Shown here piece by piece: positions 1 through 7,022 of a DNA stretch of 9,333 nucleotides. Position 1 is the first letter of the stretch, and the number at the start of each line of letters is the position of its first letter. The stretch covers positions 1-9,333 of the forward strand of contig JAGGWO010000002.1 of NCBI GenBank assembly GCA_021157485.1. Direction: 5' to 3'. The notes beneath the pieces are model-generated. The model did not search any database and was not told the origin of the DNA. It was given only the letters and a program-made list of their open reading frames with translations. The translations under genes and the position numbers were made by a program. Source of the stretch: Sulfurimonas sp. (lineage in GTDB: Bacteria; Campylobacterota; Campylobacteria; Campylobacterales; Sulfurimonadaceae).

Positions 1-843
1 TACCATATCTACCTGAGTGAAATTATGCTTCAGCAAACGCAGGTAAATCGTGTGAGAGATGAGTACTATCCGCAATTTCTCAAGAAGTTTCCAACACTTC
101 AGACACTTGCAAACGCAGCGCAAGATGATGTGCTCTCGGCTTGGAGTGGACTCGGTTACTACTCAAGAGCGAGAAATCTTCACAAAACAGCACAAGCCAC
201 TCCCTCCTCACTGCCAAATACTCAAGAGGAACTTATAAAACTCCCCGGTATAGGAAAATACACAGCAAGTGCCATCTGTAGTTTTGGGCATAATCAAAAT
301 ATACCTGTTGTTGATACCAATATCGCAAGAGTTATCAAACGCTTTTTTGCACTTCTCAATCCTGCTGAAAAACTCATCTGGCAAAACGCAGCAAACTTTG
401 TAAATCATCAAGACTCAAGGCATCACAATTTAGCCCTGATGGATTTAGGTTCGCTTATCTGTTTGCCAAAAAATCCAAAGTGTAATGAGTGCCCACTTCA
501 AGAAGAGTGTTTAGGGAAAAGTGAACCTGAACTCTATACACAAACAAAGAAAAAAGAGTACGAATCTCTCGAACTTTTTTATGGGGTTTTGATAAAAGGG
601 AACAAAATTGCTTTACAAGTCTCACGTGAAAGAATGTATAAAGATATGCTTATACTCCCTCTCGTTGAACCTATTGAAGAGCATCATCTTGGAGAGTTTA
701 AACACGCCTATACTAAATACCGTCTCAGCGTAAACCTCTACACCATTGAAGAGTTAGATGGTGAGGTTGTCTGGATAGATTTAGATAAGTTTGATGAAGC
801 ACCCATCTCTTCACTGACAAAAAAAGCACAAAAGTTTTTTTAA
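1..843 (+). CDS. mutY: A/G-specific adenine DNA glycosylase MutY, 5'-truncated by the window edge
   Basis: This enzyme removes adenine mispaired with 8-oxoguanine in base-excision repair. The reading frame is open from base 1, so the gene starts upstream; the ATG at 25 lies inside the conserved SEIMLQQTQV motif and is not the real start. In codons counted from base 1, the catalytic glutamate is E7. The helix-hairpin-helix LPGIGKYTA spans about codons 81-89, and the catalytic aspartate (VVDTNIARV) is codon 105. The [4Fe-4S] cysteines are codons 154, 161, 164 and 170 (C-x6-C-x2-C-x5-C). From about codon 190 a short NUDIX-like C-terminal domain follows, where 8-oxoG is recognised. There the FSH triplet of E. 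coli and Geobacillus MutY aligns with Y-T-K (codons 237-239). The gene ends 4 bp from the convergent lipoprotein gene and appears unrelated to the copper genes. Confidence 0.96.
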   Translation, partial: YHIYLSEIMLQQTQVNRVRDEYYPQFLKKFPTLQTLANAAQDDVLSAWSGLGYYSRARNLHKTAQATPSSLPNTQEELIKLPGIGKYTASAICSFGHNQNIPVVDTNIARVIKRFFALLNPAEKLIWQNAANFVNHQDSRHHNLALMDLGSLICLPKNPKCNECPLQEECLGKSEPELYTQTKKKEYESLELFYGVLIKGNKIALQVSRERMYKDMLILPLVEPIEEHHLGEFKHAYTKYRLSVNLYTIEELDGEVVWIDLDKFDEAPISSLTKKAQKFF

Positions 844-847
844 AACC

Positions 848-1210
848 CTACATACCACTCCCACACTTCATAGCAGGCATTTTTACTTGCTCGTTCTTAC
901 TACCGCATTTTCCTGCTCCACATTTAAGTGTCATCTTCTTTGTCTCAGGAGAACGCACACAGTTGTAAACCTCTTTTGTAGTTTTTGCGCTGATGACACA
1001 ATCTTTTCGAGGGTCATCTTCTCGCATTTGAGAGAGCATATTTTTTTTCTTTTTAGCTAAAGCACCCTTACCGTCAAACATATTAGCACCACACTTTCCA
1101 GCACCACATTTCATACCAGAACTTGCACTCCCTTTTGGCTCTTTGTTAGTATCACTACAAGCACTAAAACCTATGACAAGTAGAACACTTATCAGTATAT
1201 TTCTAATCAT
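848..1210 (-). CDS. Small Cys/Met-rich lipoprotein with repeated KCGxGKCG motifs (bufferin-like, function unknown)
   Basis: This 120-residue exported protein is the last gene of the efflux operon. It has a hydrophobic signal sequence (residues 4-15) and a probable lipobox F-S-A-C with C18 as the lipidated cysteine; F at -3 is unusual, so lipidation is likely but not certain. The mature part has seven further cysteines (35, 40, 71, 84, 97, 102, 116) and eight methionines. KCGAGKCG occurs at 34-41 and 96-103, and a half copy KCGSG at 115-119. The two full copies flank a Lys-rich middle with a C71/C84 pair. The motif resembles the EGKCG-type repeats of HvfA/bufferin peptides that bind copper after MNIO (DUF692) modification, but no such enzyme is in this window. 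The ATG overlaps the end of cusA by 8 bp and has AGGAG (1218-1222) 7 nt upstream, so translation is probably coupled. A copper-binding envelope role is inferred from context. Confidence 0.85.
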   Translation of the reverse strand: MIRNILISVLLVIGFSACSDTNKEPKGSASSGMKCGAGKCGANMFDGKGALAKKKKNMLSQMREDDPRKDCVISAKTTKEVYNCVRSPETKKMTLKCGAGKCGSKNEQVKMPAMKCGSGM

Positions 1211-4200
1211 TTTCTCTCTCCTGCAATTCTCTTTTTGCCATTATCTCAAACAATATAGGAATAATCACAAGGCTAAGTATTGCCGAACTCACTATTCCTC
1301 CAAGCATAGGGGCTGCGATTCTCTGCATTACTTCACTTCCTATTCCGTGTGTGTACATAATAGGAGCAAGACCCGCTAAGATAGCAAATACTGTCATAAG
1401 TTTTGGTCGTACACGCTGAACAGCACCTTCATAGATGGCATCACTTAACTCTTTATGAGCAAAATTTTTACCAAACTTCTCTTTAGCTTCATCGACTGAC
1501 TCTTGAAGGTAAACTATCATTACGATAGCTGTCTCTGCAGCAACTCCAAGGAGGGCTAAGAAACCAACTATAACCGCAATACTCATAGCAAAATTAAGCA
1601 TATCTATATAGATAAGCCCACCTAAAAGTGCAAATGGCAGAGTAAAAAACACTATAAGCGTCGGTGTCATCTTTTTAAGTGCGAAATAGATAAGCACTAA
1701 GATAGAGAGCAGTACTCCTGGAATAATCCAAACAATTTTTTTCATCGCACTATCCAAGTATTGTGACTGTCCAGCCCACTCTACATAATAGCCCGGCTCA
1801 AAGTTAATCTCATCAATAAATTTTTGAGCATTAGCCACATACTCTTTAGCAGTTACGCCATCTTGTGGCGTAATATAAATAAATGTTACCGGTGTTGCCA
1901 TCTCGGATTTAATGACTGAAGCACTCTGTTTATAATAGACATTTGCAAAAGTCCGAAGAGGTACAAATCCTAACTTTGTTTTTATCTGAATGTTTTTAAC
2001 AGAATCAAGACTTCTTCTCTCATCTCCTTCTAAACGCAGAGCAATTGGATAACGCTCAAGACCTTTGTACATTGTAGATACTTTAAGTCCACCAATTGCT
2101 AAAGATGTGTACTCCAAGAGAGTGTTTTTATCTAATCCATATCTTTGCATTTTTTCTTCATTCAAATCAAGATAGAGGAAATAACCGGTACTCGCTTGAT
2201 CAGCAAAAACTGAAAGTGTTTTATCGTACCCGCGAAGTTTATCTTCTATAAGTTTTCCATATTTTTGCAGTCCTGTAGCATCTTGACCATACAGCTTAAT
2301 CCCAATAGGAGTACGAATACCGCTGAGTAACATATCAATACGCCCACGAATAGGATAGGTCCAAGAGTTTGTAAGTCCTGGTACCTGAAGAGCATCTTCC
2401 ATCTCTTGACGTAATGAGTCATACGTCACGCCTTCTCTCCACTCACTTTGAGGTTTGAGACTTATTATAGTCTCAAGCATTCCAAGTGGTGCGGGATCAG
2501 TTGCAGTTCCAGCACGTCCAGCCTTTCCAAAAACCATAGAAACCTCAGGAAAACTTTTAATAATTTTATCTGTCTTTTGTGTCAATACTTTTGCTTGGTC
2601 AACACTTATTCCGTATGGTGTTACAGGCATATACATAAATGTTTGCTCATTGAGCATAGGCATAAACTCCCATTTAAGAGAGTTAAAAAGTGGATATATA
2701 TATCCAAGTGATGCTATAACTAGAACTATTACTAGATACTTTAATTTTAAACCATACACAATGATTGGGTGATATAACCAGATAAAAAATCTATTTAACG
2801 GATTTTTATTCTCTGGAATAATTTTACCTTTTACAAAAAATATCATTAAAACAGGTACAAGAGTAATACTTAAAATTGCTCCAGCAGCCATAGCAAATGT
2901 TTTTGTATATGCTAATGGAGTGAAGAGTAGACCCTCTTGTCCGCTAAGTGCAAAAATAGGTAAAAAAGAGACAACTATAAGAGAGAGTGCAAAGAAAATA
3001 GGGCGACCAACAAGTTGTGATGATTTTAAAATAACATCAATACGCTCTTCATTAGTCGGCATTCGTCCATTTTTTATCTCAAACTTATGAAGCATCTTGT
3101 GAGCATTCTCTATCATAACTATTGAAGCATCAACCATCGCCCCAATTGCAATAGCAATCCCGCCAAGACTCATGATGTTTGAGCCAACACCAAAAAGCTT
3201 CATCAATGCAAAGGTAGTACCAACAGTAAGTGGCAGAACGATAAGAACTATAAGAGAAGAGCGAAAATGGAGTAAAAAGAGTCCAATCACGATAATAACA
3301 ATAATACTCTCTTCAATTAGCGTACCCTTAAGTGTCTCAACTGCCCCATCTATAAGACCAGAACGGTCATACACAGTAGTTACATCAACACCATCCACCT
3401 GCAAATCAGCCATCTTATCTTTAATACGTTCTATTGCTGAGTAAACATCTTCTCCATAACGAACAAGAACTATCCCTCCTACAACTTCGCCATCACCATT
3501 AAGATCAGCCATACCTCGACGCGGGGCAGGAGTCAATTCCACTCTTCCTATGTCACTAATAGTAAGAGGTATGCCGCCTTTAGTGGTGATGACAAGATTA
3601 CGAATATCATCAAGATTTTTGACATACCCTTTAGCTTGAACCATCCATTCGTAGCCATTCTCTATGACTATACGACCACCAGTATCATTATTATTCGCTT
3701 GAAGAACTTTAGCTATATCTTGAATGCTTAAGTCATATTTTACAAGGTTATCATTGTTTACAGTTACCTGATAAGTAGGTACAAATCCACCAATAGAAGC
3801 AACCTCACTAACACCATCAACTCCCATAAGTGCATATTTATAGTAATAATCTTGCAGTGTGCGTAACTCTGCTAAATTTTTTGTTTTTGAACTTAGAGCA
3901 TACTCATACACCCAACCAACACCACTCGCATCAGGACCTAGTGTTACATTCATATTGCTCGGTAGACTTGATTGCACAGAAGCTAGTTGTTCTAAAACAC
4001 GACTTCTCGCCCAGTAAAGGTCAGTATCATCTTTAAAGATGATATAAATAAGACCTGTCTCATAAGTAGAATAGCCACGAACAGTCTCGATATTAGCAAT
4101 AGCTAAAAACTGAGCAACTAAAGGATAAGTTCCTTGTTCTTCAACTGTCTGAGGTGATTGTCCATTCCATTTAATCTCTACAATTACTTGAGGAGGAGAG

Positions 4201-4325
4201 AGGTCAGGCAGAGCATCTAGAGGAGTATGTTTCATACTCCAAATACTTGCAGCAACTAAAAAAATCATAGTCATTAAGACTAAAAATTTGTTTCTTATAC
4301 TTGCTTCTATGAGTTTTTCTATCAT
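1203..4325 (-). CDS. cusA: CusA-type heavy-metal efflux RND pump, Cu(I)/Ag(I) class
   Basis: This inner-membrane, proton-driven pump of 1040 residues (E. coli CusA 1047) exports metal through the adaptor and outer-membrane channel. Like other RND pumps it has two repeats, each with a transmembrane helix, a large periplasmic domain and a membrane bundle. TM1 is about residues 14-32; the first bundle is about 335-540 and the second about 862-1030. The metal site of E. coli CusA (M573, M623, M672) aligns with M566 (YMP), M616 (PLGM) and M665 (DML) at identical 50- and 49-residue spacing, favouring Cu(I)/Ag(I). The proton-relay residues D405, E939 and K984 of E. coli align with D399 (GAMVDA), E931 (VAAETA) and K975 (RPKL). 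The ATG has AGGAG overlapping the cusB stop codon. The closest pathway analogue in H. pylori is CzcA of the crd operon. Alignments are from memory, but the motifs are clear. Confidence 0.96.
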   Translation of the reverse strand: MIEKLIEASIRNKFLVLMTMIFLVAASIWSMKHTPLDALPDLSPPQVIVEIKWNGQSPQTVEEQGTYPLVAQFLAIANIETVRGYSTYETGLIYIIFKDDTDLYWARSRVLEQLASVQSSLPSNMNVTLGPDASGVGWVYEYALSSKTKNLAELRTLQDYYYKYALMGVDGVSEVASIGGFVPTYQVTVNNDNLVKYDLSIQDIAKVLQANNNDTGGRIVIENGYEWMVQAKGYVKNLDDIRNLVITTKGGIPLTISDIGRVELTPAPRRGMADLNGDGEVVGGIVLVRYGEDVYSAIERIKDKMADLQVDGVDVTTVYDRSGLIDGAVETLKGTLIEESIIVIIVIGLFLLHFRSSLIVLIVLPLTVGTTFALMKLFGVGSNIMSLGGIAIAIGAMVDASIVMIENAHKMLHKFEIKNGRMPTNEERIDVILKSSQLVGRPIFFALSLIVVSFLPIFALSGQEGLLFTPLAYTKTFAMAAGAILSITLVPVLMIFFVKGKIIPENKNPLNRFFIWLYHPIIVYGLKLKYLVIVLVIASLGYIYPLFNSLKWEFMPMLNEQTFMYMPVTPYGISVDQAKVLTQKTDKIIKSFPEVSMVFGKAGRAGTATDPAPLGMLETIISLKPQSEWREGVTYDSLRQEMEDALQVPGLTNSWTYPIRGRIDMLLSGIRTPIGIKLYGQDATGLQKYGKLIEDKLRGYDKTLSVFADQASTGYFLYLDLNEEKMQRYGLDKNTLLEYTSLAIGGLKVSTMYKGLERYPIALRLEGDERRSLDSVKNIQIKTKLGFVPLRTFANVYYKQSASVIKSEMATPVTFIYITPQDGVTAKEYVANAQKFIDEINFEPGYYVEWAGQSQYLDSAMKKIVWIIPGVLLSILVLIYFALKKMTPTLIVFFTLPFALLGGLIYIDMLNFAMSIAVIVGFLALLGVAAETAIVMIVYLQESVDEAKEKFGKNFAHKELSDAIYEGAVQRVRPKLMTVFAILAGLAPIMYTHGIGSEVMQRIAAPMLGGIVSSAILSLVIIPILFEIMAKRELQEREND

Positions 4326-4334
4326 AATGGACTC

Positions 4335-5348
4335 CTAATAAAGCCCGTTTATTTGGGCATCACTATCCATCATAAACAGGGCATTACTTACTACTTCATC
4401 ATCTGCACTTAAGCCATCTATGATGATATAAGTGTTTGGATTGAGTACTTTTGCACTTATTTCAATAGGTTCATACTCACCCTCATACTCACCAACAACA
4501 AAAGCATAAAATTTTCCATCTTTACGAATGACTGCGTTTGATGGAAGTGTAAGATATGATTGCTCTTTATCTTTTGAAACTACACTTGCGTACATACCAG
4601 GAAAAAGCTCTTTAGAAGGATTTTTCAAACGCAGACGTAGTGTGAGTGTTGCCTCTTTTGGATCCAACATAGGATAGAGTAGTTGAGAAGTAGTTGTATA
4701 TGTTTTAGATGTACTTTTAAACGATACAGTAAATTCACTTGCATTTTTAAGCCAAATGAGATCATCTTCATAAACTTTTGTCTCAACCCACACTTCATCA
4801 AGATTTACTATTTCATAAAGTTGCGATTTTGCATTAAATGCAGAGCCATCACTGATACTCTTTTTAAAAATATAACCACTTACAGGTGCATAAATAGTTG
4901 TATTTTGCGATACATTTCTACTCTTTATCACTGCATTTATCTCTTTGTCACTTACTCCCAAAAGAGCTAGTTTGAGTTTAGCACTTTTTAGCATCCCTTT
5001 GTTTTTTTTGCTTCTTGTATAGTTATAGGAGTTGAGATAATCCTCTTTAGCTTTGTAAACCTCAGGCGAGTAAACAGTAACTAGTGCCTCTCCTTTACTT
5101 ACATACTTATAGATTTTGTCTGCAAATATTTTCTCTACATAACCCCCAAAACGCGGTGCTATATGATAAACTCTTGCTTCATCAGCTTTTACAAAACCGA
5201 AGTTTTTCTTAGAGTGACTCACTCGCTCCTGTTTTACTTTGACTGTTTGTACTGAGAAGAGTTGTTCCACTGTATGTTTAGGTGAAACTTCCGCTAAAAG
5301 TGTTAAAGGTAAAAGGGATACTAAAAATAATTTCTTTATAAGTTTCAT
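4335..5348 (-). CDS. cusB: CusB-type periplasmic adaptor (membrane fusion protein) of metal efflux
   Basis: This adaptor links the RND pump to the outer-membrane channel. It has 337 residues against about 407 for E. coli CusB. A Sec signal peptide covers residues 1-19 (cleavage after LLA). The two lipoyl-like halves lie around 60-96 and 150-185 (IYAPVSGYIF, with the NLDEVWVE strand following). They flank a short helical hairpin (98-148). A beta-barrel (about 186-255) and a membrane-proximal domain (about 260-335) follow. The N-terminal methionines that bind metal in E. coli CusB (M49, M64, M66) have no counterpart: after M1 the next methionine is M119. No extra Cys/His metal domain is fused on. 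The start codon overlaps the upstream channel gene's stop (ATGA, 5345-5348), with AGGAG at 5356-5360. Metal handover in this system may therefore rely on other operon proteins. Confidence 0.93.
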   Translation of the reverse strand: MKLIKKLFLVSLLPLTLLAEVSPKHTVEQLFSVQTVKVKQERVSHSKKNFGFVKADEARVYHIAPRFGGYVEKIFADKIYKYVSKGEALVTVYSPEVYKAKEDYLNSYNYTRSKKNKGMLKSAKLKLALLGVSDKEINAVIKSRNVSQNTTIYAPVSGYIFKKSISDGSAFNAKSQLYEIVNLDEVWVETKVYEDDLIWLKNASEFTVSFKSTSKTYTTTSQLLYPMLDPKEATLTLRLRLKNPSKELFPGMYASVVSKDKEQSYLTLPSNAVIRKDGKFYAFVVGEYEGEYEPIEISAKVLNPNTYIIIDGLSADDEVVSNALFMMDSDAQINGLY

Positions 5349-6523
5349 TGTATTTCTCCTGCAAGTTTTGCGATTTGTGCATTTGCTTTGTTGTAATTAC
5401 TTACTGCGTTTATACTTTTTTGCTCTAAAGCAAGTTTGTCAAACAGTACATCTATATATTTAAAAAGATCTCCCCCTGTTGCTATAGATGAGTTTGACAA
5501 CTCAAACATATGTGCTATTTGAGGCAGTGCATTATCTTGAACTATATGATAAATTTCATATGCTGAACGCATCTGTGCATAGTAGACTTTAAGTTCAGAG
5601 TTGACAGCGATTTTTGTATCTTCTTTCTCACTTACAACGACAAGTGCCATAGCTCTTGCTTGCTGCTCCTGTGCATCTTCAGTACCATACATAGGAAGTG
5701 ATAGAGAGAGTCCAACGTTAACGTAATTATCGAAGTTTTCTCTATAAGCATATCCAGCTATAAGGTTTAAATCTGGATAGTTATTGATGTCTGCCACTTC
5801 AACTTTTGTCTGCTCTTTGGCTAACTCTTTGGCTTTTACGAGTAATTCAGGGTTGTTTATTAATCCACTTTCATAACTCTCTAAGTTAGGTTTTTCACCC
5901 ATATTTAGTGTAAGGTTTAGCTCTTTTATTTCAAACGCAGCGAGATAAGATAGTTGTGCATAAGCTGAGTATATCGTCGCATTTAAAACACTCTTTTGAA
6001 TCTCTAAATCTGCTAAAGAGAGTTCAGCTTTCATGATACCCATATGCTCATTATCACTTACAATTGTATAAGACTCATAAAGCTCTATATTTTGCTTTGT
6101 AAGTGCAACGTATTCATCTATGATTTTGTAGAGTTCTCGTAGTTCCCAGATTCTGTAAGCTTGCGTTTTAATTCTTGCAACAAGTGCTACTCTTGCAGCA
6201 CTAAGTTTCTCTTTTAAAAGAGCATCCTCTGCAAGTGTTATCTCTTGTCTTGCATCACGTTTTCCATAGTAAGGTATTTTTTGTTTGATTGTGAGGACAG
6301 TTTGGCTCATTGGCTCAGCAGAATCTATACTATTTGATGTCAAAGAGAGTTCAGGATTAGAGAACTGATTCGCAATATCTGTTGCATGAGTATTGGCTGT
6401 TATTCTTGCGTTTATAGATTCCAGAGAGGGACTGTACGCTAAAGACTTGTCTATAATCTCGCTTAGTGAAAGTGCACTAAGCGAAGATGCAAGAATCAAA
6501 CCTGTGAGAAATAAAGTTTTCAC
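5345..6523 (-). CDS. TolC/CusC-type outer-membrane efflux channel protein
   Basis: This 392-residue outer-membrane factor should form the trimeric exit duct of the efflux complex. It has a Sec signal peptide (residues 1-17, ...SLSA) and no lipobox cysteine, unlike lipidated E. coli CusC. Two outer-membrane efflux protein (OEP) repeats are visible, about 20-200 and 215-390. They carry NPELSL and QKIPYYGKRDAR in the first, and YPDLNLIAGYAY and LSLPMYG in the second; the rest is long amphipathic helix. It is shorter than many homologues, mainly at the N-terminus. The start is GTG at 6523, chosen because AAGGA (6531-6535) lies 7 nt upstream and the signal peptide begins there. The position corresponds to CrdB in the H. 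pylori crdA-crdB-czcB-czcA operon. The 10-nt gap to the upstream gene and the 4-bp overlap with cusB support one transcript. Confidence 0.93.
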   Translation of the reverse strand: MKTLFLTGLILASSLSALSLSEIIDKSLAYSPSLESINARITANTHATDIANQFSNPELSLTSNSIDSAEPMSQTVLTIKQKIPYYGKRDARQEITLAEDALLKEKLSAARVALVARIKTQAYRIWELRELYKIIDEYVALTKQNIELYESYTIVSDNEHMGIMKAELSLADLEIQKSVLNATIYSAYAQLSYLAAFEIKELNLTLNMGEKPNLESYESGLINNPELLVKAKELAKEQTKVEVADINNYPDLNLIAGYAYRENFDNYVNVGLSLSLPMYGTEDAQEQQARAMALVVVSEKEDTKIAVNSELKVYYAQMRSAYEIYHIVQDNALPQIAHMFELSNSSIATGGDLFKYIDVLFDKLALEQKSINAVSNYNKANAQIAKLAGEIQ

Positions 6524-6530
6524 TTGGAAT

Positions 6531-6535
6531 TCCTT
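6531..6535 (-). promoter_or_regulatory. Ribosome binding site fixing the GTG start of the channel gene
   Basis: The minus-strand bases TAAGGA combine the upstream gene's TAA stop with an AAGGA ribosome site. It ends 7 nt before the GTG at 6523. This spacing matches the other ribosome sites in the operon and supports GTG over internal starts. Confidence 0.7.
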
Positions 6536-6920
6536 AAAAGTTTATCGTTGTTTTTACACGAGATTTTTTACCCTTTTTAGGGGCTATAAAGATATGGAGT
6601 TGCCAAGTTCCACTCATAGCTAAGTTGAGTTTCGCTTCATAAACGCCGTTACCAAGATAAGAAGCATCTACTTTTGAAACCATCGCAGGCATACCTGGCA
6701 TTGCAGGCATAAAAGCTTTGAGAGAGACTTTAGAGTCTTTTATTGCTTTACCATCTTTTGTAATGCTAAAGTGTAGTGTATTTGTTCCTGCAGTTACAGG
6801 TTTTTCAGCACTAATATGTACCTTAATAGTTCTATACTTTGCATCTTTTTCGTAAGCTGCTGCTTGGATAAGTGTTACTCCTAATGTAAGTATTAGGAAA
6901 AGTTTAGTTAAAGTTTTCAT
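6534..6920 (-). CDS. Met-rich exported YtkA/FixH-like protein, first gene of the efflux operon (CrdA position)
   Basis: This 128-residue periplasmic or membrane-attached protein has a Sec signal sequence (residues 1-20, ...LIQA). The mature part is a single beta-sandwich-like domain of YtkA/FixH type: the polar strand region VTAGTNTLHFSITKDGK, then a methionine run, then GNGVYEAKLNLAMSGTWQLHI. Four methionines at 71, 74, 77 and 80 repeat every third residue as MPAMPGMPAM, with M102 and H109 later, as expected for a soft-metal site. In the H. pylori copper operon the equivalent first gene is crdA, a small secreted copper-resistance protein. Synteny supports the same job here, but homology to CrdA itself was not tested. 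No CusF gene is visible, so this protein could be the periplasmic metal carrier; that is inferred. The ATG has an AAGGA ribosome site (6927-6931) 6 nt upstream. Confidence 0.85.
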   Translation of the reverse strand: MKTLTKLFLILTLGVTLIQAAAYEKDAKYRTIKVHISAEKPVTAGTNTLHFSITKDGKAIKDSKVSLKAFMPAMPGMPAMVSKVDASYLGNGVYEAKLNLAMSGTWQLHIFIAPKKGKKSRVKTTINF

Positions 6921-6945
6921 TTTCTATCCTTTGTTTGATACCCAA

Positions 6946-6951
6946 AGTATA
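6946..6951 (-). promoter_or_regulatory. Probable -10 element of the efflux operon promoter
   Basis: On the minus strand the bases read TATACT, within CTAATATACT, close to the sigma-70 consensus. Transcription would start near 6939, giving a leader of about 19 nt that still contains the AAGGA ribosome site. No TTGACA-like -35 is present at the usual distance. A direct repeat sits there instead, which is typical of activator-dependent promoters. Confidence 0.55.
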
Positions 6952-6956
6952 TTAGA

Positions 6957-6975
6957 AGTTTGTGAGGAGTTTGTG
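6957..6975. promoter_or_regulatory. Candidate response-regulator operator: 8-bp direct repeat with 11-bp period
   Basis: AGTTTGTG occurs at 6957-6964 and again at 6968-6975 (CACAAACT read in the operon's direction). The copies are exact and start 11 bp apart, one helical turn. OmpR/PhoB-type regulators bind such tandem half-sites head to tail. The repeat ends 5 bp before the predicted -10 of the efflux operon, where a -35 element would be. A weaker third copy (AGTTATTT, 5 of 8 matches) starts at 6978. The adjacent regulator at 7023 is the obvious candidate; binding is inferred. Confidence 0.5.
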
Positions 6976-6990
6976 TAAGTTATTTATGCT

Positions 6991-7004
6991 CTCTTACTTA
7001 AGAG
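6991..7004. repeat. Short perfect inverted repeat upstream of the regulator promoter
   Basis: CTCTTA at 6991-6996 and TAAGAG at 6999-7004 are perfect complements around a 2-bp spacer. The element lies 6 bp upstream of the predicted -10 of the regulator gene and could be a repressor or autoregulation site. Arms of 6 bp can arise by chance in AT-rich DNA. Confidence 0.25.
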
Positions 7005-7007
7005 TTT

Positions 7008-7016
7008 TGCTACAAT
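7008..7016 (+). promoter_or_regulatory. Probable extended -10 promoter of the two-component operon, predicting a leaderless mRNA
   Basis: TGC at 7008-7010 followed by TACAAT at 7011-7016 forms an extended -10 element. It ends only 6 nt before the ATG at 7023, so transcription would begin at or within a base or two of the start codon. No ribosome binding site is visible before that ATG, which agrees with a leaderless message. Confidence 0.5.
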
Positions 7017-7022
7017 AGCTTT

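Noticed and set aside
25..27. ATG at 25 as the mutY start.
   Set aside because: It would remove the catalytic glutamate encoded at 19-21; the open frame continues upstream to base 1 with conserved MutY residues.
819..841. A-run/T-run pair (7 A, 9-nt loop, 7 T) at the mutY 3' end as a bidirectional terminator.
   Set aside because: The stem is only A-T pairs inside coding sequence, too weak to claim, although the genes on both sides end here.
1214..1230. The 9-mer TTGCAGGAG is found before both cusB and the lipoprotein gene and could hint at duplication.
   Set aside because: It covers a ribosome site and nearby codons in different proteins; chance plus shared ribosome-site sequence explains it.
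2448..2772. Plus-strand open frames opposite cusA as separate genes.
   Set aside because: They lie antisense to conserved CusA sequence, have no ribosome site and resemble no protein family.
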